DNA of 11,609 nt. Source: DASTHS01 sp035718085. Its GTDB lineage: Bacteria; Actinomycetota; Acidimicrobiia; Acidimicrobiales; Palsa-688. The stretch's first letter is position 1. Every line of letters begins with the position of its first letter. The translations under genes and the position numbers were made by a program. Of this stretch, positions 6,001-10,942 are shown piece by piece. The notes beneath the pieces were generated by a model. It was not told where the DNA came from. It made no database searches and worked only from the letters and a program-made list of their open reading frames with translations. The stretch spans positions 1 through 11,609 of the forward strand of contig DASTHS010000240.1 of the NCBI GenBank assembly GCA_035718085.1. Reading direction: 5' to 3'.

Positions 6001-8345
6001 CCGCCGCACGCCGCCGCGCCGGGGACCGCCGTGGTGGTGGAGGTGGCGCCCTGGTCGAGGGTGACGGTCACGGGGGTGGGGGTGGTGCAGGTCGGCGCCG
6101 TGGCGCTGCAACCCGGCACCTTCTGGGTGACCAGGTCGACGATGGCGCCGGTGACCCCGCCGGTGGTCGGGAAGGTGGTGGCCGCGGTCGGCTGCATGGT
6201 GATCGCCAGGTCGGGCGACGCCACCCCGGGGGCCACGACGACCTGGGTGGTGAAGGGGGCGAAGCCGGCTGCGGTCGCGTTGAGCAGGTAGGTGCCGGGG
6301 GCGACCTGGCCGAAGTCGAAGTCGGCGCCGTGCCCGGTGGTCGACGGCACCGACGCGGTGAGCGTCTTGAGCGTGGTGGTCGCGTTGGTGAGGACCAGGC
6401 CGGCGGTGCCCCCCGCCGGGCCCTGCACCGTGCCGACGACGTCGTAGGTGGCCGGCATGGCCGTGATCGTGACCGGGCCGGTGCCCGCCAGCAGCTGCAC
6501 CTGCTGGGTGACCGTGGCGATCCCGGGGCCCGAGACCGTCAGGGCGTAGGTCTGCCCGAGGGCCAGGTTGGGGAGGGTGAACGTGCCGGCCAGGTCGCCG
6601 GCGGTGAGGGTCGTCGCCGTCGCCGTGGTCGACCCCGACGTGGCGGTCACGGTGACCCCGGGCACGCCCGCGGCGGTGAGCGACTGCACCACCCGGCCCT
6701 GGAGGGTGCCGACCGACCGGGCCATGGTGAGGCCCACGCCGCTGACGGTCCCGCCGGCGCCGAGTTGCTCGACCGCCACCTGCGGGCCGAAGCCGGGGGC
6801 CGTCGCCGTGACGAGGTAGGTGCCGGGGGTGCTCAGCCCCTGCACCGCCCAGGTGCCCACGGCGCCGACGCTCGGCGTGGTGGTGCTGGTGGTCGTCGTG
6901 CCGTCCGAGACGGTCAGGGTGACGCCGCCGAGCGGGCCGCTCGGCCCGGTCACGGTGCCGGAGACGGCCCCGTCGCCGGGCGTGAGGGTGGCGTCGAGGG
7001 TGGCGGCCGTGCCGGCGGCAGCGGTGACCACGTAGCGGGTCGTGGCGTAGCCCGGCTTCGAGAAGGTGACCAGGTAGTAGCCGGGGGCCTTGACGCCGGC
7101 GAAGGCGAACGAACCGTCGGGCGCCGTCGTCGTGGTGACCGGCGGGTTGCGGGTCGCGGCCAGCGTCTGGGCCGCCACGTCGGAGATCAGGGTGCCGTAG
7201 ACCTTGCCGATCGGCCCGGTGTCGGTGCGCACCGCCGCCTGGGTGGCAGCCACCGGCGCCACCCCGCCGGCACTCGAGAAGTTGGCCGCCTGGGCCTTCT
7301 CGTCGACGAGCGAGGTGGAGGCGATGGTCACCGTGACCCCGCCCGGCTGGGGTGACTTGACCTTGCCCGAGACCCGGGTGACCTGGCCGGCGCCCGGCGT
7401 GCCGCCGGGGGCGCCGGCCCCCGCGGCGCCGCTCCCCCCGGCCGCACCCGCCGCCCCAGCCCCGGAGCCGCCCTTGCCGCTGCCGCCGGCTGCGCCCGCC
7501 GCGCCGGCAGCCCCGCCGCCGCCTGCGGCGGCCGACCCGGAGCCGGTGCCGCCGCCCGCCGACGGTTTGGGTGGGACCGGTGCGGGGGCGCTCGCCGTCG
7601 CCGTCGTGTGGGTGGTCTTCTTGAGCTTGGTCGACAGCGTCGAGATCCCGACCACCGCGACGGCCGCCCATAGGGCGACCACGGTGGCCACCGCGAACAG
7701 CTTGAGGAAGAACGGGCCGATGAGGGCCCGCTGCACGAACGCGCCCTGCAGCATCACCGGGGAGCCCTTGCCCTGCACCCGGATGGCGTAGATGTGCTGG
7801 CGGTTGCCGCGCAGGGTGGCCCGGGCGGCGACCCTGCCCCGCAGCCGGACCTCGCCGCCGGGGGGCAGCACCGTCGAGCTGCGGGCCAGGCGCACGGCGA
7901 CGTCGGGGGTCGACATCGTCGAGAGCACGGCGTGCACCGGGGCCGCGCTGCGGTTGCGCAGCACGACCGACAAGCGGCCGGCGCGGGCGGCGCGGACGGT
8001 CGGCGGGTCGATGGCGGCGGCCAGCACCGTGCCGTCGCCGACGGCGACCTGCAGGTCGGCGGTCAGGTCGGGGCCGCCGTCGTCGCCCGTCGCCACGAGC
8101 GAGCCGACGAGGGCGGCAGGTGGGTGCCCGGCGGGCAGGGTGACGACGAGCTGGCCGACGACGGTGGCGCCGGGGGCGACCGGGCCGACCTCGAACGGCG
8201 TCTGCACCCAGTCGGCGGGCAGGCCGACGCAGCGCACCCGGTAGGTGGTCGGCCGATCGCCACCGCCGGTCAGGGTGAACGCGACGGCCGTCGGATCGCC
8301 CGGGGTGACGTCTGCGGCATCGACGGCGAGGCGGGGGACGCTCAC
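1..8345 (-). CDS. Giant single-pass membrane repeat protein, C-terminus beyond left edge (at least 2781 residues)
   Basis: One frame stays open from GTG at 8345 to the left edge: 2781 whole codons, no stop. I chose GTG because it overlaps the previous stop (GTGA), has a purine-rich site upstream, and the protein begins with a recognisable domain. Residues 1-201 are two Ig-like domains resembling the head of the preceding protein (VAFTLTGG; LSVVLRNRSAAPV; VLPPGGEVRLRGRV). A membrane helix lies at about 216-235 (FAVATVVALWAAVAVVGIS) and a Pro then Ala/Gly spacer at 242-321. Regulatory-like domains cover about 322-721 (DGSFAFAGV, GYYLVTFSKPGYA; starts near 460, 546, 635). Residues 722-1239 are irregular and contain many cysteines. 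From about 1240 there are two-part units of roughly 202-252 residues, continuing to the edge. No signal peptide, peptidase motif or sortase signal is visible, though the true C-terminus is missing. It is probably a very long extracellular stalk, adhesin or scaffold; exact function unknown. Confidence 0.93.
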   Translation of the reverse strand, partial: MSVPRLAVDAADVTPGDPTAVAFTLTGGGDRPTTYRVRCVGLPADWVQTPFEVGPVAPGATVVGQLVVTLPAGHPPAALVGSLVATGDDGGPDLTADLQVAVGDGTVLAAAIDPPTVRAARAGRLSVVLRNRSAAPVHAVLSTMSTPDVAVRLARSSTVLPPGGEVRLRGRVAARATLRGNRQHIYAIRVQGKGSPVMLQGAFVQRALIGPFFLKLFAVATVVALWAAVAVVGISTLSTKLKKTTHTTATASAPAPVPPKPSAGGGTGSGSAAAGGGGAAGAAGAAGGSGKGGSGAGAAGAAGGSGAAGAGAPGGTPGAGQVTRVSGKVKSPQPGGVTVTIASTSLVDEKAQAANFSSAGGVAPVAATQAAVRTDTGPIGKVYGTLISDVAAQTLAATRNPPVTTTTAPDGSFAFAGVKAPGYYLVTFSKPGYATTRYVVTAAAGTAATLDATLTPGDGAVSGTVTGPSGPLGGVTLTVSDGTTTTSTTTPSVGAVGTWAVQGLSTPGTYLVTATAPGFGPQVAVEQLGAGGTVSGVGLTMARSVGTLQGRVVQSLTAAGVPGVTVTATSGSTTATATTLTAGDLAGTFTLPNLALGQTYALTVSGPGIATVTQQVQLLAGTGPVTITAMPATYDVVGTVQGPAGGTAGLVLTNATTTLKTLTASVPSTTGHGADFDFGQVAPGTYLLNATAAGFAPFTTQVVVAPGVASPDLAITMQPTAATTFPTTGGVTGAIVDLVTQKVPGCSATAPTCTTPTPVTVTLDQGATSTTTAVPGAAACGGLACTTTASGSYTINGIAPGEHTLSFQAAGYQPVTLKVNVGATGTTSAPIAQLPELDSIGANAIDANGAAVQVTSACAVPVDTSITTKYCWDSTHPDPANLAKDGINTYANGGFEIDDVPPGNYDLHVSATGQRPGQAATPVQPDYVDFTLRNIVLNIDEKLLLTDGQVHLTQRPYFTVSTTKAVAGAAAPAPLYGVTVTATPAPGAPATATTVRCTTYDPAKYAPTPGMPAPPAGACTLLPGLPRPPDMVASPESLGALVAGAQYSVVLTCSVVTSPVDCAGLQYSPSTPLPVFTAVNDDTAIASTPASTQFPLALGTLKKTAFLTMGYLVQTPSGPATCAVVDGAPAAGCPAWVDGVSAGGYDLTKVQVTATGAAVGGTVDLPFTPGAGWKLPAMPIQAATYPGDLTLTVEPSCSAATPGSCYAFARTSEVLQAIPAADGYYYVPTPLSLSVLPVPVAGTVDPAAGVAVAVSPQATTPQSGVGTAPLSVSESSTGTLVWADGTQPSVNQALPGRYTLSLAETGYDTVHADNHAAATQWPSDGQGAELVVGLCVPGSCSATFDEVLPKHHSFTVQLPSDFQLVAGASAPVALVRVTPVPTDPNSPAPYCRPDPASTAGATVVTTLTFGATGRDPSTGALTYANAFVTVPDIDPLAGEMQLDVQVSGYESFLSHDTNCYATSTPQPYTLTLGTPTAPDPAHPDWVLEPQGVIEGTVTGHTGTAGATALPGITVSLGSGTPPVGTAAKATCLPTLNTTTGADGGYQFAALPDASTYLCQGYTYTVSINTPGYVPFSTTVVAGGPPTPITPLVAGSCPSGARCPTDVLLAHYTLTLTLPGNFVAVRGAPAPIAQVTDSGRVTTYIFTAVGADQNGPTYGGASLSVPDFAAAKIVGVTISATGWHPYTTTSATAGTSDPSAYVIAPAVAVGGLQPEGVITGTVTSAASGTVLAGSQVDLIAPARPSCGATPSTDWSTTAGPDGSFQFIPTESGVGDICAGDTYTLQVEHTGFAISSKSFVPAGPTDPEVGAVVALAPFSLLVSLPASLPLAPGSPAPVLVVDAGGATQTIPFQSTNVAADQSLTYGGSTVAVPAFTGPALATGGGYASPLSYNTAITSVTLLAGGYQATALPLSVATTSDQATFTIAAQPAPTGVVTGTVVDVTTLGAGGQQPPLQGATVTLTGPTNVKPVPPACAGPFTATSAANGSFTLVAAPSATVQICVGDTYTLTVHTAGYADFSQAITAAGPASTTPVVVTLTRYSLTLTLPNPLPLAPGAGAPVATVTDASNVTTTFTFPSTSTGTPSYAGSSVVVPGFSPDSPVTVGFSMLGYQALTGLHSPATQTGVAAYTVAAVTTAPTSTPAGTAYGVLQPVGVISGTVLSTTGSPLPGATVTVTGPTNTVTGCVSGVPAATTDATGSFELVSTPSSTTQLCVGGDYDVKVQLSGYADYDYSAANTGQPYVVAGPGSGTPLQVTLAGYRETVQLPADFSLLPGSPPPVAQAVDSNKVTTSLAFPVVGVGATAYAGAKVVVPGFSATNPVTVTLDLPGYREAVVASPTIVAGQSAYPETPTLTAVGVAVGTVQGTNPGGTAALSGATVELVGPQVPTTACPAVDVTALTGTNGSFQIFSAPTAAASICPGVSYELKAAAPAGTGYTYSTYDNTAFVPQAPGALKPATITLSSYSLTVTLPSPLPLLAGANAPAARVTANGSTTTLVFPPTGTDANNAPTYGGASIAVPGFVPSTAGTAVTITALGYVPATYTVTTTTGATISGNSYSLVISSLTPSGVVTGTVTGATSGGGATPLHGATVSLAGPTDTYTGTGTDPCPTGTFTATTAGDGSFQIVTPLTSTVQICPGRLYTLTTTDAGYLADTRTGVTPVASTSSGPSSAVTILLNQVGLAISLPTSFVEVGSAAPVVDLVGNGTTTVVPFPPSARDATTGALQYAGSSVTVPGYTSTAPISVTLIAAGYRVDPVQSTTATQSNGSYQLTLPLEPAGTVTGQV
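24..653 (-). repeat. Two-part tandem repeat, unit 6 (210 residues), next unit begins at the edge
   Basis: Residues 2565-2774. The first module starts GVVTGTV and has PLHGATVSLAGP, Cys2605, GSFQIV, Cys2633 (VQICPGRLYTLTT). The second has VGLAISLPTSF and LQYAGSSVTVPGY. The last in-window residues, GTVTGQV, open a further unit, so the array continues beyond the left edge. Confidence 0.82.
654..1286 (-). repeat. Two-part tandem repeat, unit 5 (211 residues)
   Basis: Residues 2354-2564. The first module starts GVAVGTV and has ALSGATVELVGP, Cys2388, GSFQIF, Cys2416 (ASICPGVSYEL). The second has YSLTVTLPSPLPLLAGANAP and PTYGGASIAVPGF. Confidence 0.82.
1287..1892 (-). repeat. Two-part tandem repeat, unit 4 (202 residues)
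   Basis: Residues 2152-2353. The first module starts GVISGTV and has PLPGATVTVTGP, Cys2183, GSFELV, Cys2211 (TQLCVGGDYDVKV). The second has VQLPADFSLLPGSPPP and TAYAGAKVVVPGF. It is the shortest unit. Confidence 0.82.
1893..2552 (-). repeat. Two-part tandem repeat, unit 3 (220 residues)
   Basis: Residues 1932-2151. The first module starts GVVTGTV and has PLQGATVTLTGP, Cys1973, GSFTLV, Cys2000 (VQICVGDTYTLTV). The second has YSLTLTLPNPLPLAPGAGAP and PSYAGSSVVVPGF. Confidence 0.82.
2553..3203 (-). repeat. Two-part tandem repeat, unit 2 (217 residues)
   Basis: Residues 1715-1931. The first module starts GVITGTV and has Cys1745, GSFQF, Cys1776 (GDICAGDTYTLQV). The second has FSLLVSLPASLPLAPGSPAP and LTYGGSTVAVPAF. 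Confidence 0.8.
3204..3875 (-). repeat. Two-part tandem repeat, unit 1 (224 residues)
   Basis: Residues 1491-1714. The first module starts GVIEGTV and has Cys1531 and Cys1558, GGYQFAALPD and TYTVSINTPGY. The second has YTLTLTLPGNF and PTYGGASLSVPDF. An additional pair, Cys1596 and Cys1602, occurs only in this unit. Confidence 0.8.
3876..4628 (-). repeat. Diverged first unit of the two-part tandem repeat (unit 0)
   Basis: Residues about 1240-1490 start with VAGTVDP, contain ALPGRYTLSLAETGY, and then carry a recognisable second module (FTVQLPSDFQLVAGASAPVA and TYANAFVTVPDI). It is longer than later units, and its first half is poorly conserved, so its start is approximate. Confidence 0.55.
4629..6182 (-). 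other. Irregular cysteine-containing middle section, giant protein
   Basis: Residues 722-1239 have only scattered hallmarks of the regulatory-like fold (GSYTINGIAPGEHTLSF; GGFEIDDVPPGNYDLHV) between long stretches that fit no repeat I can name. Cysteines are common and sometimes close together (VPGCSATAPTC, AACGGLAC, TSACAVP, KYCWDS). With an extracellular location, disulfides are likely. This part may hold a distinct binding domain or several diverged units. I do not recognise it. Confidence 0.5.
6183..7382 (-). repeat. Membrane-proximal carboxypeptidase-regulatory-like domains, giant protein
   Basis: Residues 322-721 hold about four transthyretin-like domains, with G-x-V starts near 322-385 (the first carries a long insert), 460 (VSGTVTGPSGPLGG), 546 (GTLQGRVVQSL) and 635 (DVVGTVQGPAGG). 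Each has a P-G-x-Y-x-[LV] or L-G-Q-T-Y strand and a GY/GF/GI turn. No cysteine occurs in this section, in contrast with what follows. Confidence 0.75.
7383..7622 (-). repeat. Low-complexity Thr/Pro then Ala/Gly/Ser spacer
   Basis: Residues 242-321, directly after the membrane helix, run from KKTTHTTATASAPAPVPPKP into about 60 residues made almost only of Ala, Gly and Ser (AAGAAGGSGKGG type). The DNA is correspondingly GCC/GGC-rich. Such a flexible spacer could carry the first folded domain through the cell wall. The preceding protein has only a short polar segment at the same place. Confidence 0.85.
7641..7700 (-). other. Transmembrane helix, giant protein
   Basis: Residues about 216-235 are hydrophobic (LFAVATVVALWAAVAVVGIS). 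They are preceded by Arg206 and Lys215 and followed by STKLKK. The charges on the two sides are nearly balanced, so orientation is less certain than in the neighbour, but C-outside fits the repeat content that follows. Confidence 0.8.
7743..8345 (-). other. Domain: N-terminal pair of Ig-like domains, giant protein
   Basis: Residues 1-201 parallel the head of the preceding protein: a first sandwich (DPTAVAFTLTGG ... LVVTLPAGHPPAAL), a second (RAGRLSVVLRNRSAAPVHAV ... LPPGGEVRLRGRV), then a strand leading to the membrane (SPVMLQGAFVQRALIGPFF). The match in order, length and position before the helix makes the two proteins likely paralogues in this part. The VTNT motif is less well kept here. 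Confidence 0.65.
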
Positions 8346-10927
8346 GAGGTGCTCACCTTCACGTACGCCGCACCGCTCGGATCGGCGGGGTCGGCAGTGG
8401 TCGAGCAGGAGGTCTGGCTGGCCTGGCCCGGCGGCGGGCTGCAGGCGTCGACGGGTTGGCCGAGCACCGTGCGCACCTCTGCGGTGACCTGCACCGTCGC
8501 CCCCTGGGGGTAGGCGAAGCCGAGCACGTAGTCGTGGGGGGCGTCGACGCCGCCGATCGTGAAGCTGCCGTCGGCGCCGGTGAGCACGCTGGTGATCGGT
8601 GCGGCCGGATAGGTGGTCGCCTCGTAGAGCAGCACCTGCACCCCCGACACCGGGGCGAACGCTCCGTCGACCACGGTGCCGACCGTGCCGCGGATCGACG
8701 CCGCCGCCGCCAGCGGGGCGTCGTAGAGCACGACCTGTCCGGCGGTGACCACCTTGACGAAGGAGTTGGGCACGCCGCCGGGCCGGGTGAAGGTGACGGT
8801 GTAGGTGCCGGGCGTGATGCCGTCGACCTCGTAGTTGACCTTGTGGCCGCCGACGGTGAGGGGCGCCTCGGCCGAGGTCACCTTGTAGGTGGTGGGCCCG
8901 GAGGTGAGGGTGATCGCCACCTCCGGGAGGGGCGCGCCGCTGGTCGCGTCGGTGACGAGGCCCTCGATCGACGCGGTCGACGCCTGGAGGGTGACGTTGA
9001 CGGCGGTGAGGTTGGCCGACCCGCCCGTCGGGAGCGACACCGACTGCGTCTGCGACGCCAGGCCGGTGCCTGCGAAGGTGACGGTGTAGGTGTTGGGCAC
9101 CGTGAGGTTGGCGAGGGAGTACGTGCCGACGGCACCCCGGCTGAGGGTGACGGTGCGCACCGTCGTCTTGCCGTCGCTGGCGGTGACGGCGACGCCGCCG
9201 GCGGGGCCACCGGGACCCGACACGGTGCCGGCGATCGAGCCGGTGCCCGGGGAGAGGGTGACCGCCACACCGGTCAGCTGCTGGCCCGACGCCAGGTTGA
9301 GGGCGAGGGTCTGGGCGGCGAAGCCGGGGGCGCTCACGGTGAGCGTGACCGCCCCCGGGGTCGGCAGCCCGGTGACGGTGAAGCCCCCGACGGCGCCGGC
9401 GGTGCTGGCGCTCACCGTGCTCACCGTCGTCGCCCCCGTCGAGGCGCTGACCGTCGCCCCGCCGATGGGCCCGGAGGCGCTGGCGACCGTGCCGCTGACG
9501 GCGCCGTCGCCCTTGTGCAAGGTGACGACCACCCCGCTGCGGGCCTGGCCGCCGGCGAGGTCGACCTGCTGGGTGGTCGGTGCGTAGCCGGGGGCGGCGA
9601 GCAGCAGGGCATAGGACCCCGGCGACGGCACGTTCGCGAACGAGAAGGTGCCGGCCGCGCCCAGGGTCTGGGTGGCGACGACCGCGGCGGAGGCGGAGCC
9701 GGAGGTGCCGGCGGCCACGGCCGCGGGCGCCTGGGCGGTGCCGGCGGTGGCGGCGGCGGCCGACGGGGGCACCTCGAGGGTCAGGGTGGCCCCGGTCGGG
9801 TCGCCGCCGACGACGGTGCCCGAGATCGACCCGGGCTCACCGCCGAGGCGCACGTCGAGGCCGGCGACCGCCTTGCCCGCCGGCACCTGGATCGCGGTGG
9901 CCACGTCGGGGGTCAGCGCGGAGGGGAACCACAGCTGCGAGAAGCCGGCCCCACTGAAGCGGAGCTTGTAGGTGCCCCCCGCCAGGCTGGCGAAGTGGTA
10001 GCCGCCGGTGGCGTTGGTGGCCGTCGACAGCAGCGGGGTGGTGGGGTCGCCGCCCTGGAACAGCTCGACGGTGACGCCCCCCACCGGCGTGCCGGAGGTG
10101 AGCTGCGACACCGTGCCACTCATCGACGAGGTCCCCACCGCGCTCGAGCCGCTCTGCGCGGCCTGGGCCACCTGCAAGGCCAGGTCGCGGTCGGCGGTGG
10201 AGGTGTGCACGACCTGCGAGAGGCTCGAGGCGATGACGATGGCGAACACCGTCGCCACGGCCAGCAGACCGACCAGGGCCACCGCGCCGCGCGAGAGGCG
10301 GGGCTTCTGCAGCCACGACCCCATGGCCACCACGGGGGCGCTCGGCGGCCCGGCCTCGACGGTGAACGGCCGGATCTTCGGGTTGCCGAACCAGGGTCGG
10401 TGGGCCCGGAGGCGGGCCGTGCCGATGCGCTGCTCGCCCGGCGCCAGCCACGGCGTCGCCGGGTCGAAGAGGAACTCCACCTCCCCTGCGTCGTCGCGGC
10501 CCACCAGCGCAACGTCGAGGGGCGCGTTGCCGGTGTTGGTCACCGAGACGGCGACGCTGGCACAGCGGCCGCCCGTGATCGTCGCCGGATCGACAGCCAG
10601 GCCCACGCCCGGCTCGGCGGGCACGATCAGCTCGACGTCGGTGCGCGACGTCTCGGCCGCACCGGTCGTCTCGGCGACCTCGATGGTGAGCAGCCGCGGT
10701 CCGGCCGGCAGGCCGGCCGGCAGGGTCACGGTGAGCACGGCGACGCCGCTGTCGTCGGGGAACAGCGACAGGGCTTGCTGGTCCAGCTGCGACCAGCGGG
10801 GATCGACACCCAGGGCGCGGATGCGGTAGCCGCTGATGATGTCGCGGGTGTTGGTCACCCGGATGGTGAACACCGCCGGGCGGCCGGCGACGGCCGACAC
10901 GCGCCGGGGGCTGACGTCGATCCTCAT
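8342..10927 (-). CDS. Single-pass membrane protein: two Ig-like domains, one TM helix, six carboxypeptidase-regulatory-like domains
   Basis: Complete 861-residue protein. ATG at 10927 begins MRIDVSPRRVS and TGA ends at 8342. Residues 1-100 and 105-200 are two Ig-like beta-sandwich domains of the COG1470/NEW3 type (AVFTIRVTNT; ASVAVSVTNTGNAPL; LAPGEQRIGTARL; RPWFGNPKIRPFTV). A hydrophobic helix lies at about 214-236, preceded by KPRLSRG, which fits N-inside/C-outside topology with no signal peptide. Six transthyretin-like domains start near residues 269, 368, 476, 564, 653 and 744 (MSGTV, SISGTV, AVSGTV, SIAGTV, SIEGLV, SIRGTV). The only cysteines are 122, 829 and 841; the last two form a possible C-terminal loop. 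No catalytic motif is visible, so a structural or binding role outside the membrane is the best inference. The frame stays open 30 codons further upstream (to 11017), but that part is Arg/His/Pro-rich and lies inside the preceding gene, so I prefer 10927. The actinobacterial product name often given to such heads, 'hydrolytic protein', has no support here. Confidence 0.95.
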   Translation of the reverse strand: MRIDVSPRRVSAVAGRPAVFTIRVTNTRDIISGYRIRALGVDPRWSQLDQQALSLFPDDSGVAVLTVTLPAGLPAGPRLLTIEVAETTGAAETSRTDVELIVPAEPGVGLAVDPATITGGRCASVAVSVTNTGNAPLDVALVGRDDAGEVEFLFDPATPWLAPGEQRIGTARLRAHRPWFGNPKIRPFTVEAGPPSAPVVAMGSWLQKPRLSRGAVALVGLLAVATVFAIVIASSLSQVVHTSTADRDLALQVAQAAQSGSSAVGTSSMSGTVSQLTSGTPVGGVTVELFQGGDPTTPLLSTATNATGGYHFASLAGGTYKLRFSGAGFSQLWFPSALTPDVATAIQVPAGKAVAGLDVRLGGEPGSISGTVVGGDPTGATLTLEVPPSAAAATAGTAQAPAAVAAGTSGSASAAVVATQTLGAAGTFSFANVPSPGSYALLLAAPGYAPTTQQVDLAGGQARSGVVVTLHKGDGAVSGTVASASGPIGGATVSASTGATTVSTVSASTAGAVGGFTVTGLPTPGAVTLTVSAPGFAAQTLALNLASGQQLTGVAVTLSPGTGSIAGTVSGPGGPAGGVAVTASDGKTTVRTVTLSRGAVGTYSLANLTVPNTYTVTFAGTGLASQTQSVSLPTGGSANLTAVNVTLQASTASIEGLVTDATSGAPLPEVAITLTSGPTTYKVTSAEAPLTVGGHKVNYEVDGITPGTYTVTFTRPGGVPNSFVKVVTAGQVVLYDAPLAAAASIRGTVGTVVDGAFAPVSGVQVLLYEATTYPAAPITSVLTGADGSFTIGGVDAPHDYVLGFAYPQGATVQVTAEVRTVLGQPVDACSPPPGQASQTSCSTTADPADPSGAAYVKVSTS
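8345..10126 (-). repeat. Six tandem carboxypeptidase-regulatory-like domains, second protein
   Basis: Residues 268-861 repeat a unit of about 80-110 residues that starts with S-[IM]-x-G-x-V, has a central G-x-[FY]-x-[FLV] strand before P-G-x-Y-x-[LV]-x-[FV], and ends with a G-[FY] turn and a V-x-L strand. The first unit has the variant FSGAGFSQLWFPSA, seen in many bacterial cell-surface proteins of this fold. The units differ clearly from one another, so this is a protein-level repeat and not a recent DNA tandem duplication. Confidence 0.85.
8346..8360 (-). promoter_or_regulatory. Ribosome binding site supporting the GTG start at 8345
   Basis: On the minus strand GAAGGTGAG begins at 8360, with GAAGG ending ten bases before the GTG. 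The GTG shares bases with the TGA of the upstream gene. Together these decide the start of the giant gene, which lacks a nearby ATG, and suggest translational coupling. Confidence 0.6.
10220..10288 (-). other. Transmembrane helix, second protein
   Basis: Residues about 214-236 are uninterrupted hydrophobic residues (GLLAVATVFAIVIASS). Basic residues lie just before them (KPRLSR) and polar sequence rich in Ser, Gln and Asp just after. It is the only such segment in the protein, which makes it single-pass with the C-terminus outside. Confidence 0.85.
10328..10927 (-). other. Domain: N-terminal pair of Ig-like domains, second protein
   Basis: Residues 1-200 form two consecutive beta-sandwich domains with alternating hydrophobic strands and the VTNT / VTNTGN motifs of COG1470-type and NEW3-type domains. 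They precede the only membrane helix, and no signal peptide is present. By the positive-inside rule they would sit in the cytoplasm. The second domain ends in RPWFGNPKIRPFTV, a stretch I recall as frequent in related actinobacterial proteins. Confidence 0.7.
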
Positions 10928-10942
10928 GGTCAGCTCGCCCCC
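10928..10942 (-). promoter_or_regulatory. Weak ribosome binding site and stop/start junction before ATG 10927
   Basis: On the minus strand a GGGGG run (10942-10938) lies ten bases before the ATG. The preceding gene's TGA (10932-10930) is separated from this ATG by only CC. The site is a poor Shine-Dalgarno match, so reinitiation after the upstream stop probably contributes. Confidence 0.35.

Noticed and set aside
5493..7355. Open frame of about 620 codons on the plus strand
   Set aside because: Antisense shadow with the same Gly/Arg/Asp/Val composition; it lies opposite well-supported regulatory-like domains.
3259..7671. Open frame of about 1470 codons on the minus strand
   Set aside because: Offset frame of the giant gene: it begins one base into the codons of the membrane helix, and its product is Arg/His/Gly-rich without recognisable domains, while the correct frame is continuous over the same stretch.
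7204..7791. Plus-strand frame with a Pro/Ala-rich tract resembling a secreted linker
   Set aside because: The Pro/Ala tract is the reverse complement of the Gly/Ala spacer of the giant gene, and the flanks show no domain.
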